Source: Paenibacillus plantarum (GTDB lineage: Bacteria; Bacillota; Bacilli; Paenibacillales; NBRC-103111). From it: a stretch of 64,000 nt of DNA. Both the position numbers and the translations under genes were made by a program. Location: NCBI RefSeq assembly GCF_013141695.1, contig NZ_WHNY01000036.1, forward strand, positions 1 to 64,000, written 5' to 3'. The notes under the pieces are model-generated. The model did not search any database. It was not told the DNA's origin and saw nothing but the letters and a program-made list of their open reading frames with translations. Numbering within the stretch: position 1 is the stretch's first letter; each line of letters begins with the position of its first letter. Below, in pieces: positions 8,773 to 17,548 of this stretch.

Positions 8773-8803
8773 AAACAGACAGCTGCACGCCAGCTGTCTG
8801 TTT
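8773..8803 (-). terminator. Terminator of the GH38-like gene (end of long operon)
   Basis: A perfect 13-bp stem (AAACAGACAGCTG / CAGCTGTCTGTTT) with a 5-nt loop, 12 nt past the stop, followed on the minus strand by a T-rich run. One of the strongest terminators in the window. Confidence 0.9.
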
Positions 8804-8814
8804 CTTCATCCGCT

Positions 8815-11415
8815 TCAAGCAAACCACAGCTTCATCGTTTTAATCTCAAAAGGATTCATCATCACTGTGAGATGATCTCTACTAAACTCCACTTTCGTTT
8901 CCTTCGTACGTTCAACCAGATCACATTCCTTCACATCGGCAAGAGACTCGGTAAATGGAAGCTTCGCCACCAGTTGCATATCGAGCAGGTTTTGGAATCG
9001 TATGACGTAGGCGTCGCCTTGCTCCGCTTTTTTGAAGGATAACACATGGATCCCCTCTACGCCCTCTTTCAGGAAACGATACCTAACTGGTCCTTCCGGC
9101 TTCCAACCTGCTGTCACCTGAGGCGGCATGCATGCTTCGGCGGCTAGCTGCTGAACGCGCCCTGCTTTCCAATCCCCCGCATGAGGTACTATCCGGAAGG
9201 CATATTGGAAACTGCCGCTGATCCATTGCGGGAAATTCGTCCCCCATTGATTGTTAAATAAGTTGAAATGTAGGTTTGGCTGTTCAGGAACGTACACTTC
9301 TTTGGCATATTGGTAAATCCCCTTCTCACCAATGGAAAATAACGGCGTATCGAAGGGAATAATCGTTAATCCCACTTGATCATCCTGTACATCAACCCAT
9401 TGACTAGCGCAGTGAAGCCGTGTATTCGCACCTTTCTCAATATCTTCGAGCGGATTGACGACGCTGCCTAATTTCTGAAACCGATAATTCGGCTGATCCG
9501 CATTTAGTGCGAACGTGAAATGCCCACTCTCGGCATACGCAGTAGCTGCTTTACGATCAACTACCACTTTTATATCTGCAAAAGGTTGGCCCCCTTCCAA
9601 GCGGATCGAGAGGCCGATTCCTTCGCCATTTCCAAACTCCTCGTAACTTTCATTTGGCGTCGTGAAGTCGATTTCAATGCTGCCCCAGCCTTCACCATTG
9701 GAGATCCTAACATCTGCAAGCTCCAGCCCATAATGCTTATGCTCGATTCGAGGATATCCCGGTTTACCGAAATCATTCACATACCAATCCATGAGATCAT
9801 AGCTGTATGCTTTTACAAAATCCAAAATCTCCTCTTTCCCGTAAACATCGTATTCGTATTGCGCGAACTTTCCGTTTATGGCCCATTCCTTCTGATTCTG
9901 CTTATCATAAAAGCTGGTTATACAGCCTGTTTGCATGCTGACCACGATGCGTATCGCATCGTTTTCTAGTATCGCGTTCTCAGCGTCTTTCCCCGCGATT
10001 GCATCTGCAAGAACGTCGTTCAAGCTTTCCGCATACTCAAAAGTTCGATACCCCATTGATGCCAATTCACCAATATAGGCCTCGCCCGTTTCATTAATGA
10101 AATAGGCTTCCCTTGTTTCTCTATCTGTGAGCGTACCCCGCATATGATTATGCAGCGTGATCTTCGCATGCTGCCGCTCCCATGCAAGCGGGTTATACAC
10201 ACCAATGATATTCGAATCTATCACTGTAAAAGGCTGCACTTCGCGGATCGCTTTCTCAGCTTGATCGATGTAGTTTTTCTGTTCGGCCCAAGAAGCCTCC
10301 GTCTTAAGATAGGACTCTGGAAACATGGCACGGTCTTTCTGAATCGCAGCTTTCCCAAAAGCGCGCTGGCTGTTGCGGCCAGGCAACAAATTCGATTTAA
10401 TATCGATTCCCCACGTATGCTCGCCGAATAGCAGCGTGTGTTCATAAGCCTCCGCTATGGCATTCTTATGCTCATCACCAACACGGTTGCCTTGCAGCTG
10501 CTCGAGCGTTGATAAGCTTTCTCGTGTTGCAATATCCGAGCGCATCCTCCGTACACGGGACACTTCTTCGGGATACGTTCCAATCCCATGAATCCAGGTA
10601 TCGGCTAAATCCTTGCGAATCACTGGGATATCTGGATAATCTCTGGCCACAAAATCGCGTGTAAAATCGTCCATCGTCCCGATTTTCACCTCGGTATCCG
10701 GATACTTACTCGCAATCTCATCCAACAAGTCTTGCACCACAGAGCCATCCTGTGGACCATAGTTGTCTTGCGTTTGCAGCAGCGCTATCCAAATGGGATA
10801 GGGCCAGTCCTCAGGCGGCGTCAGGTCTGTGCCATATGCCCCTTTGGAATAATAAGTTAAGACCCTGCTGCCATCAGGACCTTCCCAATGAAACAGCCGA
10901 GGCAAATCCACCGGTGATGAACAAGCATTTACGCCTAGATGCAGAAATTCAATGCCTGCATTTTTCAATAAGGTAGGCAGCATCCACGTATGACCGGGGA
11001 CATCCGTCATTTTGGCGGAAATAGCCGTGTGTCCATATTGATCACGTAACTTTTCCGAGATGTATAGTCCCCTGATATATTCTTCGGTACCGCAAAACTC
11101 CGTATGTGTCGTAAAGGGAAGCCCATGCCAACGCAGTTGTCCGTTCGTTATCAGGGCCTCCATTCTTTCCTTTTTATCCATATCCGGCGTATCCAAACAT
11201 TCCTTCAGCATCCATGCAGGCAGTGTCCATACATAATGATGATCCGGTCCATCCTTCCTTGTGTCCTCACATACAGCTAGAACGTCGTTCATCATCTCTT
11301 CTCTATATTGGGAGACGACGTTGCTCGCCAAATCCGTAAAACCCAAGTCTACGTGAGTTTTAAAAACGACATATATTTTCTCTAGTTGCCTCACTGTTCG
11401 CTTCGTATTCATCAT
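8815..11415 (-). CDS. GH38-like alpha-mannosidase homologue (DUF5054 type)
   Basis: An 866-residue cytoplasmic protein related to family GH38, which uses zinc to hydrolyse alpha-mannosides. The likely zinc and catalytic residues are in place: His21 and Asp23 in THVDLGFTDLA, Asp138 in TDVPGHTW (matching the GH38 nucleophile) and His333 in GEHTWGID. The C-terminal half is the beta-rich glycosidase domain. There is no signal peptide. The start overlaps the end of the upstream GDPD-like gene by 4 nt (ATGA), so the two are translationally coupled. It is the last gene before a strong terminator. I match it to the DUF5054 group from memory; true substrate and activity are unknown. Confidence 0.8.
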   Translation of the reverse strand: MMNTKRTVRQLEKIYVVFKTHVDLGFTDLASNVVSQYREEMMNDVLAVCEDTRKDGPDHHYVWTLPAWMLKECLDTPDMDKKERMEALITNGQLRWHGLPFTTHTEFCGTEEYIRGLYISEKLRDQYGHTAISAKMTDVPGHTWMLPTLLKNAGIEFLHLGVNACSSPVDLPRLFHWEGPDGSRVLTYYSKGAYGTDLTPPEDWPYPIWIALLQTQDNYGPQDGSVVQDLLDEIASKYPDTEVKIGTMDDFTRDFVARDYPDIPVIRKDLADTWIHGIGTYPEEVSRVRRMRSDIATRESLSTLEQLQGNRVGDEHKNAIAEAYEHTLLFGEHTWGIDIKSNLLPGRNSQRAFGKAAIQKDRAMFPESYLKTEASWAEQKNYIDQAEKAIREVQPFTVIDSNIIGVYNPLAWERQHAKITLHNHMRGTLTDRETREAYFINETGEAYIGELASMGYRTFEYAESLNDVLADAIAGKDAENAILENDAIRIVVSMQTGCITSFYDKQNQKEWAINGKFAQYEYDVYGKEEILDFVKAYSYDLMDWYVNDFGKPGYPRIEHKHYGLELADVRISNGEGWGSIEIDFTTPNESYEEFGNGEGIGLSIRLEGGQPFADIKVVVDRKAATAYAESGHFTFALNADQPNYRFQKLGSVVNPLEDIEKGANTRLHCASQWVDVQDDQVGLTIIPFDTPLFSIGEKGIYQYAKEVYVPEQPNLHFNLFNNQWGTNFPQWISGSFQYAFRIVPHAGDWKAGRVQQLAAEACMPPQVTAGWKPEGPVRYRFLKEGVEGIHVLSFKKAEQGDAYVIRFQNLLDMQLVAKLPFTESLADVKECDLVERTKETKVEFSRDHLTVMMNPFEIKTMKLWFA

Positions 11416-12164
11416 CTATCTCCCTTCTTTACTTGCACCAAAGCCGAAATATTTCGAGAAGTGATAGATTGAACGCCCATTTCAATAAAGTGCTTCATCT
11501 CCGCTTCTGTATTGACCGTCCAGATGTACACATCAAGACCGTGATCTTTCGCCGTCTGAAGGAGCTCGGGCCCTACAACACGATAGTTCACGTTGAGACC
11601 AAAGCAATTCGCGCTCAAAGCGTCCTCGCAGCTGATTTGAACGGCTTCCCTCTCATTTTCGGCTTGAAATAAGGAAGTATTTACGTTCAGCAATTTGCGT
11701 AAGCGGTGATCCGTTCTGTTAACTTGTTTGGCACGATCGGTTTCACATCCGCTTAGAAGAATCCTCTCCACTAATCTGTTCTTTTCAACGAATCGGGCAA
11801 CAGGTTCAATGCAGGCATCCGATTTCACATCCAGATTCATTTTCTTATCGGAAGCTTGCAAGAGGGGAATAACTGACTCCAAAGATAAGATACGAATCGT
11901 TTCGCCAGGTGACCCGTTATGGGCTTTGATATCCAACTGACTAAGTTCTGCAAAACGCATTTGGGAAATCTTAACCACGGTTCCATCTAACGAATAAACA
12001 AGATCATCATGAGAAAGCACAAGGACCCCGTCGGAGGTGATTAAGATATCTTCTTCCACAATATCTACCCCGCTTTGAAGCGCTGTTTCTATGGAAAGCA
12101 AACTATTATCAGGTGTGCCCATACACCCTGTATGTGCCGTTAGTAAGGGATATGTCTTCAACAT
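11412..12164 (-). CDS. Glycerophosphodiester phosphodiesterase-like protein
   Basis: A 250-residue TIM-barrel protein of the GDPD family. The family hydrolyses glycerophosphodiesters to glycerol-3-phosphate and an alcohol using His-Arg, Glu-x-Asp and His-Asp motifs. Here the equivalents are His11-Thr12, Glu37-x-Asp39 and His52-Asp53. The usual Arg after the first His is replaced by Thr, and the usual PENT motif reads PDNS. The catalytic His and metal ligands are kept, so it may be active on a different phosphodiester. There is no signal peptide. It follows the MgtC gene by 36 nt and overlaps the GH38-like gene by 4 nt. SD GAGGTG precedes the ATG. Confidence 0.78.
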   Translation of the reverse strand: MLKTYPLLTAHTGCMGTPDNSLLSIETALQSGVDIVEEDILITSDGVLVLSHDDLVYSLDGTVVKISQMRFAELSQLDIKAHNGSPGETIRILSLESVIPLLQASDKKMNLDVKSDACIEPVARFVEKNRLVERILLSGCETDRAKQVNRTDHRLRKLLNVNTSLFQAENEREAVQISCEDALSANCFGLNVNYRVVGPELLQTAKDHGLDVYIWTVNTEAEMKHFIEMGVQSITSRNISALVQVKKGDR

Positions 12165-12200
12165 CTTTCACCTCAACCTAGGATAGTTGGCATCCCCTTT

Positions 12201-12971
12201 CTAGGAATGCGCCTGACTGACTACTCGACCGATGTTATCCAATGATCTTACATCGGACTCTGTCCCAATTACAAAATCTAAGGCGCGTATCCGCTCCATC
12301 GCCATAATGAGTTTGACAGGGTTCTGAACGTTCAGAACGAACTGAATATGCAAGATCGAAGTTTCTCCCAAGTCATCCGTAGCCGTCGCTGCTTCATGTC
12401 GAATCATCTTCACATTGACGATTTGAAGTCCCTCTTCTATAAGCGTATTGACGATTTGACCAAGCGCGATCGGGTTATTCCGGGTTTTAATCGACAGCTC
12501 TTGATTTCGCCGGTTGCGCATGAGATATTTCTCCCATTTATTCAGGACCAGCAGACTGATCAATAGAAGAGCTGTACAGCAAAAGGCTGCATATTGAAAG
12601 CCGGCACCAATGCACAAACCAATGGCGGCTACGACCCAAATCGAAGCTGCTGTCGTTAAGCCGCTGATGACCGAGCCATTCCGCAAAATAGCACCAGCGC
12701 CGATAAATCCAATACCGCTGATCACTTGAGCCGCGAGTCGCGCCGGATCTAGCCGAACATTCGGTTCATTCACAAATTGAGAAAATCCGTATATCGAGAG
12801 AAGCATGATCGTAGTAGATCCCAAACAGACCAGAATATGTGTCCGGAATCCTGCCGCATGGTTATGCAATTCCCGCTCGATCCCTACGGCTCCCCCCATG
12901 AGAACGGCCATCACCAGTCGCAAAAGCAGTTCTCCGTGACTAATGGTCCAAATACTTGCAGTTGCCGTCAT
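12201..12971 (-). CDS. MgtC/SapB family membrane protein
   Basis: A 256-residue inner-membrane protein. The N-terminal part (about residues 10-150) has four to five hydrophobic helices and the family signature GGAVGIERE plus the stretch ISGIGFIGAGAILR. The C-terminal part (about 160-250) is a soluble ACT-like domain. MgtC proteins help survival at low magnesium or modulate ATP synthase in some pathogens; the role in soil Firmicutes is unclear. The ATG at 12971 is chosen because AAGGAAG lies 9 nt upstream; a longer frame runs to 13010. A hairpin separates it from the ThuA gene, so it may start a separate unit with the GDPD-like and GH38-like genes. Confidence 0.88.
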   Translation of the reverse strand: MTATASIWTISHGELLLRLVMAVLMGGAVGIERELHNHAAGFRTHILVCLGSTTIMLLSIYGFSQFVNEPNVRLDPARLAAQVISGIGFIGAGAILRNGSVISGLTTAASIWVVAAIGLCIGAGFQYAAFCCTALLLISLLVLNKWEKYLMRNRRNQELSIKTRNNPIALGQIVNTLIEEGLQIVNVKMIRHEAATATDDLGETSILHIQFVLNVQNPVKLIMAMERIRALDFVIGTESDVRSLDNIGRVVSQAHS

Positions 12972-13017
12972 GCCGGGCCACTTCCTTCTTGTATATGACT
13001 GAATTCGCAAGCCAAAC

Positions 13018-13042
13018 AGCTTCTTTCACTATGAAAGAAGCT
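13018..13042 (-). terminator. Hairpin between the ThuA and MgtC genes
   Basis: A perfect 11-bp stem (AGCTTCTTTCA / TGAAAGAAGCT) with a 3-nt loop, 19 nt past the ThuA stop. The minus-strand tail is only GTTTGG, so termination may be partial and the operon may read through. Confidence 0.55.
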
Positions 13043-13060
13043 TTATCTGCAACGAACTCA

Positions 13061-13780
13061 CTACTTCTTAATTTCCTCAAGCGGCGCGTGATGCCCATAA
13101 AACGTCTTTTCCCTTTGAATCGGGGCTGTCCATTTCACAGCATTGGCAATGACGCGTTGCACATCTTTATTGTGGTAGGTAGGGTACGTCTCGTGACCTG
13201 GACGGAAATAAAAGATTTTCCCTTGGCCGCGACGATACGTGCATCCGCTTCGGAACACTTCGCCCCCCTGAAACCAACTGACAAGGATTAATTCCTCCGG
13301 TGTAGGAATATCGAAATGCTCTCCGTACATTTCCTCTTCTTCCAAATCGATATACGGTCCAATCCCCTCTACGATTGGATGTGAGGGATCCATGACCCAC
13401 AATCGCTCTTTCTCGTCCGCTTCTCTCCATAGAAGATCACAGGAAGTGCCCATCAGTTTGCGGAACAATTTGGAATGATGACCTGAGTGAAGTACGACCA
13501 GCCCCATACCCTCATGTACACGTTTGCATATACGATCAACGACGTTATCTTGAAAGCCCTTATGCTCAACGTGTCCCCAATAAATAAGGACATCCGTCTG
13601 ATCCAGCTTTTCTTGGGTTAACCCATGCTCAGGCTCATTGAAGGTTGCACAGCTTATTTCAAATCCATCCTGACGAATGCCCTCAGCAATAGCTCCATGC
13701 ATGCCTTTGGGATAGATCCGAGCGACCTCTTCTTTTCGTTGCTCCTGAAGGAATTCATTCCATATCGTGACTCGGATCAT
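13061..13780 (-). CDS. ThuA domain protein (trehalose-utilisation type)
   Basis: A 239-residue ThuA-family protein with a class I glutamine-amidotransferase-like fold. Visible segments are the N-terminal strand IRVTIWNEF, YWGHVEHKGF (about 88-97), and VVLHSGHHSKLFRKLMG (about 115-131). Members are usually found beside Gfo/Idh/MocA oxidoreductases and sugar importers, and are thought to take part in disaccharide oxidation or isomerisation (3-keto sugar pathways). That is the setting here: its start overlaps the upstream oxidoreductase by 4 nt (ATGA). It is cytoplasmic. The exact reaction is not established from sequence. Confidence 0.87.
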   Translation of the reverse strand: MIRVTIWNEFLQEQRKEEVARIYPKGMHGAIAEGIRQDGFEISCATFNEPEHGLTQEKLDQTDVLIYWGHVEHKGFQDNVVDRICKRVHEGMGLVVLHSGHHSKLFRKLMGTSCDLLWREADEKERLWVMDPSHPIVEGIGPYIDLEEEEMYGEHFDIPTPEELILVSWFQGGEVFRSGCTYRRGQGKIFYFRPGHETYPTYHNKDVQRVIANAVKWTAPIQREKTFYGHHAPLEEIKK

Positions 13781-14874
13781 ACGAGCTCCTCCCTTTTCAC
13801 ATTCGGATGGTGTGATAAGCTTCTCGTTACACCGTCTTGCGCTGAATCTATAATAGCTTGCAACACTTGTTGGTTACGGTAACCATCGATAAGGGTCGGG
13901 AGCGAAGAAGAGTTCTTTTGCTCCAAATAATCTACGAAATCTTGGAGCATCGGCTTCACCGATTTCTCATCCAAGTGAATGACAGATTCGGTCAGTTGAA
14001 GATTTTCGCCAGATCTGAGCGTCAAATGAACTTCATTCGGCTTCTCGACTGACATGCGGACCGTCCCCAAGTCGCCAAACAAGGTAACGTTGAATTGATT
14101 ACCTGTCCCAATCGCATTTTTATGGGTATAAAATGACCCCATCACGCCGCCTTCTAATACACTCTGGAAGCCAGTAAAATCATCCACATCAACTTCAGCG
14201 TAGTCCCCTGTTCGCTTATCCAATCGGCGATCCGTGAACGTGGTCATCATACCTGACACCTGCGTAAATTCGCCCACAAAGAAGCGCGCCGCATCCACCA
14301 TATGCGAGCCGATATCCGCTAAAATGCCGGATCCCGCCATGGCTTTATTAAATCGCCATGTGTATTCCTTGTTAAACATTGGCGCGTTTTCTTCTTGTAA
14401 ATAATGCGCTGCGATATGTCGGATCCGTCCTAAAGCACCGTCCGTAACGAGCTGCTTCACGTATTGGAAGCACGGTCTATACCGATATGAAAATCCAATC
14501 ATGCAGGGGATCGGATTTTGCTCATACAAAGCTATTAATTCATCCGCCTCCTCCATGGTTCGGGTAAAAGGCTTCTCCGAAAATATCGGTTTACCGCATG
14601 CAATCGCCACTTTCAAGATGTCAAAATGGAATTTATTGGATACCCCTGAAATGATGAAATCGATGTCAGGATCGGCTATGAGGGCTCGATAATCCGTGTA
14701 TCGCTTCTCAGCTGGCAAATTCAGCCGCTCACCGACCTGTTCCACCGCTTTCGCATTCACATCACAGATGGCGGCAACGTTTGTATTGGTAATTTTCGCA
14801 AGATTGTTCATATGGTAATCACCGATACCGCCAAGGCCAATAATGCCTACACGCCATTGTTTAGTACTCATCAT
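13777..14874 (-). CDS. Gfo/Idh/MocA family NAD(P)-dependent oxidoreductase
   Basis: A 365-residue cytoplasmic dehydrogenase. The N-terminal Rossmann domain starts GIIGLGGIGDYH (dinucleotide-binding glycines). The family EKP motif occurs in KPIFSEKPFTRT (about 88-99), and the C-terminal domain has the ADIGSHMVDAARFF segment with its conserved His and Asp. It probably oxidises or epimerises a sugar or inositol-type substrate together with the ThuA protein. The start is placed at the ATG at 14874 (10 nt after the LacI stop) with AAGGGAG just upstream; a GTG-type extension into the LacI gene is rejected. Part of the LacI-controlled importer operon. Confidence 0.9.
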   Translation of the reverse strand: MMSTKQWRVGIIGLGGIGDYHMNNLAKITNTNVAAICDVNAKAVEQVGERLNLPAEKRYTDYRALIADPDIDFIISGVSNKFHFDILKVAIACGKPIFSEKPFTRTMEEADELIALYEQNPIPCMIGFSYRYRPCFQYVKQLVTDGALGRIRHIAAHYLQEENAPMFNKEYTWRFNKAMAGSGILADIGSHMVDAARFFVGEFTQVSGMMTTFTDRRLDKRTGDYAEVDVDDFTGFQSVLEGGVMGSFYTHKNAIGTGNQFNVTLFGDLGTVRMSVEKPNEVHLTLRSGENLQLTESVIHLDEKSVKPMLQDFVDYLEQKNSSSLPTLIDGYRNQQVLQAIIDSAQDGVTRSLSHHPNVKREELV

Positions 14875-14884
14875 GTTCGCTCCC

Positions 14885-15934
14885 TTATTTGCGATCTTCC
14901 TCGTGACCAATCGTCGAGACTGAATTTCGCTCTATAATTTTGCCTTCAACAATGATATTTTCATCATAATCACCTTGCAGCACGCCTAATTGATGCATTA
15001 ACAATCGGACCGATTGGGCACCTAATTCGGATGGCTGCAAATCCATACTCGTCAAAGACGGGTTCGATTGCACCATCATCGAGTTATCTCCGCATATCAC
15101 AAAGATAGAGACATCTCCAGGAACACTAAGATTAAGATCCTTAATGGCATTAAGAACACTGAATGCGGTACGGTCATCATCGGCAATAATCGCGGTTACT
15201 TTTTTCTTCTGCTTACCGAGAATATCAATCGTCTCTTCATAGCCATAATCCATGTATTCACTCGAGTTCAGCTCAGGAGGCTTATGATGAATCATGTACT
15301 CCTCCACATCTAGCCCACGAACCTTCATGGCTTGAATGAAGCTAGCTTTGCGGTCAATAGAAACGGTCATATGCTCATTCGCATTCAAAAACATAATATC
15401 TGTATGGCCTTTGCCAACTAAATACTCGCAAATATTGGACATCATCTGTACATTATCGTTATCTACGCTAGTAGAATGCTCTATGTTTTCATTCATCACA
15501 TGACCCACCGTCACAAAAGGGATCTGTCCCATGTGCATGAGGTTGATCCGTTCATCATTGGCTGTAGGCCTCATCACAACAGCACCATCGATCGGATAAC
15601 TCGTCAAAAATGGCGTTTTCACCTCATGTACAGGAATGATATCTAACAGGACCCTATACCCATAATAAGCTGCTTCCAGAATGACCCCGTTGATAAACTG
15701 CGTATGAAATGCGCTGAAGAAGAAGCTGCCGTGCGGTATGGTTAAGCCAATGGCCATCGTTTTCTTGGTAACCAAGCTTCGCGCAGTATGATTAGGGACA
15801 TAATTTAATTGTCTAGAAACACTCATCACACGCTCTCTGACTTCGTTGCTTGTCGGTCTTTTTTGGCTAAAGACATTAGAAACTGTCCCTTTTGAGACTT
15901 TCGCTAGCCTTGCAACATCATCAATTTTTGCCAT
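14885..15934 (-). CDS. LacI-family transcriptional regulator
   Basis: A 349-residue repressor. Residues 3-50 form the LacI helix-turn-helix and hinge (IDDVARLAKVSKGTVSNVFS). Residues 60-340 are the periplasmic-binding-protein-like effector domain. The recognition-helix residues equivalent to LacI Tyr17-Gln18 read Lys-Gly. Three palindromes of the LacI class (TTAAACCGGTTTAA) sit upstream of the binding-protein gene about 7 kb away in the same transcription direction, so it probably represses the importer operon and itself. The effector would be the imported sugar, identity unknown. The start codon follows GAAGGGAAG at a rather long distance (about 13 nt). Confidence 0.92.
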   Translation of the reverse strand: MAKIDDVARLAKVSKGTVSNVFSQKRPTSNEVRERVMSVSRQLNYVPNHTARSLVTKKTMAIGLTIPHGSFFFSAFHTQFINGVILEAAYYGYRVLLDIIPVHEVKTPFLTSYPIDGAVVMRPTANDERINLMHMGQIPFVTVGHVMNENIEHSTSVDNDNVQMMSNICEYLVGKGHTDIMFLNANEHMTVSIDRKASFIQAMKVRGLDVEEYMIHHKPPELNSSEYMDYGYEETIDILGKQKKKVTAIIADDDRTAFSVLNAIKDLNLSVPGDVSIFVICGDNSMMVQSNPSLTSMDLQPSELGAQSVRLLMHQLGVLQGDYDENIIVEGKIIERNSVSTIGHEEDRK

Positions 15935-15968
15935 GTTCGGGTAAACTTCCCTTCGTTACAATGTCCGT

Positions 15969-16538
15969 TTATTCCAATTGTGCATTAAGCTTCTCGACCA
16001 AGTCAATTAAATCTACCGGATTGCTAATGGTATAGGCAGGTTTTTGACTTTCGTCTTCATGCACCTTCGGATATCTTGACGTCCAGCTCAAGAAGATGCT
16101 CGTGATCCCCATTTGATTGGCGCCTTTCACATCACGGCTTAGGTTGTTGCCAACCATGACGATTCTTGAGCAGTCCTGCTCCGTGAGTTCTAACGCACCC
16201 ATCGCGGCTTTAAACATACGAGGACTTGGTTTCGCGTCCTTAATCGATTCTGAATAAATCATCGTCGTAAAATAATCATACAAGCCATGATCTGTTAGCA
16301 TATTTTTGAACGATTGCGCTCTACCGTCAGCTACAAGAGCTAGGATATAGCCACGTTCGGCAAGTGTCCTCACCATCACATCAGCCCCAGGAATCAGATC
16401 AGCTTTAATCACAATATCATGGTCATCTCTAATTTCGGTTCCTTCATCAATGATGGTATCTCCACAGTCCAGGAAAACAATCAGTTTCTTCGCATTGGGA
16501 TCAATCGCTATATGATCTTTCGTTGTTGGTTTACTCAT
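15969..16538 (-). CDS. HAD-superfamily hydrolase
   Basis: A 189-residue HAD phosphatase-like protein. Motif I reads FLDCGDTI (the nucleophile Asp is kept; the second Asp of the usual DxD is Gly). Motif III/IV appears as GNNLSRDVKGANQMGI with the metal-binding Asp. A Gly in place of the second Asp is seen in HAD members that are not typical phosphatases. The gene overlaps the end of the ATPase OppF by 4 nt and precedes the LacI gene by about 35 nt, placing it inside the importer operon. Substrate unknown; it may act on a sugar phosphate. Confidence 0.82.
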   Translation of the reverse strand: MSKPTTKDHIAIDPNAKKLIVFLDCGDTIIDEGTEIRDDHDIVIKADLIPGADVMVRTLAERGYILALVADGRAQSFKNMLTDHGLYDYFTTMIYSESIKDAKPSPRMFKAAMGALELTEQDCSRIVMVGNNLSRDVKGANQMGITSIFLSWTSRYPKVHEDESQKPAYTISNPVDLIDLVEKLNAQLE

Positions 16539-17548
16539 TGTACGACACCTCTTAAGTTTAATTGATCAGCGTAATGACAAGCTGCATAATGTTTGTTGCC
16601 TAAATCCTGCAGCTTCGGTTCTTCCTTCACACATTTGTCGGTCTTATACATACACCTAGGATGGAAATGACACCCGCTCGGAGGATTGGCCGGATTCGGT
16701 ACTTCACCTTCTAGAATGATGCGTTCCTTCTTATAATCCGGGTCAGGTTCAGGTACGGCCGACAGAAGCGCCTCTGAATAAGGATGCTTAGGCGATTGAA
16801 ATAGTGCATCCACAGGTGCTAACTCGACAATCCGCCCCAAGTGCATCACCGCTACACGGTCAGAAATATTTTGAACGATAGATAAATCATGCGAGATGAA
16901 AATATACGTAATCTGAAGCTGCTTCTGCAGATCCTTCAACAGATTAATAATTTGTGCTTTAATCGAAACATCCAAGGCCGATACCGCTTCATCGCAGACG
17001 ATGAGTCTAGGGTTGGAAATAAGTGCACGCGCAATCGCGATACGCTGTCTCTGTCCTCCGGAGAAGGCATGCGGATAACGCTTCAGGTAGCTGACATTCA
17101 GCCCCGTCTTTTCAGCAATTAAGGTCACTTTCTCATCCAATTCCGCTTTCGTTAGCTTAAAGTTGGCGAGCAGCGGCTCCGAAATAATGTCATACACACT
17201 CATTCTCGGACTTAGTGAGGAATACGGATCCTGAAAGATCATCTGAATATCTTTTCTGAATTTCTTGAATTCTTTCCCGCGAAGGCCTAGGAAATCAACT
17301 TGCTCATCGCCCTCCGTATGGTAAATCACTTCCCCAGAAGAAGCATTCATTCCCCTCACGATACAACGGCCTAGCGTTGTTTTCCCGCAGCCTGATTCAC
17401 CAACAATACTCAGCGTCTCTCCCTCCATAAGTTCGAAAGAAACGTCGTTCAATACACGAACGGATGAAGGCCTAGCAAACAATTTATTTTTGTCTTTGAC
17501 TTCAAAGTTTTTGATTAGATGGTTTACTTTCAAAATCGGTTTAGACAT
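16535..17548 (-). CDS. Oligopeptide/oligosaccharide ABC importer, ATP-binding protein (OppF type)
   Basis: A 337-residue cytoplasmic ATPase, second of the heterodimer. Walker A is GESGCGKTT, the signature is SGGQRQRIAIAR and Walker B is LIVCDEAVSALD. The C-terminal extension carries the cysteine cluster typical of this class (GCHFHPRCMY... with further Cys). It drives transport through OppB/OppC. The ATG at 17548 overlaps the end of the OppD gene by 8 nt, so translation is coupled; a longer frame runs to 17671 inside OppD. The neighbours (GH38-like enzyme, Gfo/Idh, ThuA, LacI) favour an oligosaccharide rather than a peptide substrate. Confidence 0.93.
   Translation of the reverse strand: MSKPILKVNHLIKNFEVKDKNKLFARPSSVRVLNDVSFELMEGETLSIVGESGCGKTTLGRCIVRGMNASSGEVIYHTEGDEQVDFLGLRGKEFKKFRKDIQMIFQDPYSSLSPRMSVYDIISEPLLANFKLTKAELDEKVTLIAEKTGLNVSYLKRYPHAFSGGQRQRIAIARALISNPRLIVCDEAVSALDVSIKAQIINLLKDLQKQLQITYIFISHDLSIVQNISDRVAVMHLGRIVELAPVDALFQSPKHPYSEALLSAVPEPDPDYKKERIILEGEVPNPANPPSGCHFHPRCMYKTDKCVKEEPKLQDLGNKHYAACHYADQLNLRGVVQ

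Noticed and set aside
9520..9969. 149-codon plus-strand frame
   Set aside because: Antisense shadow of the GH38-like gene, no recognisable domain.
13018..13042. Magnesium riboswitch before MgtC
   Set aside because: Only a simple hairpin is present and the leader is about 90 nt, too short for known magnesium-sensing RNAs.
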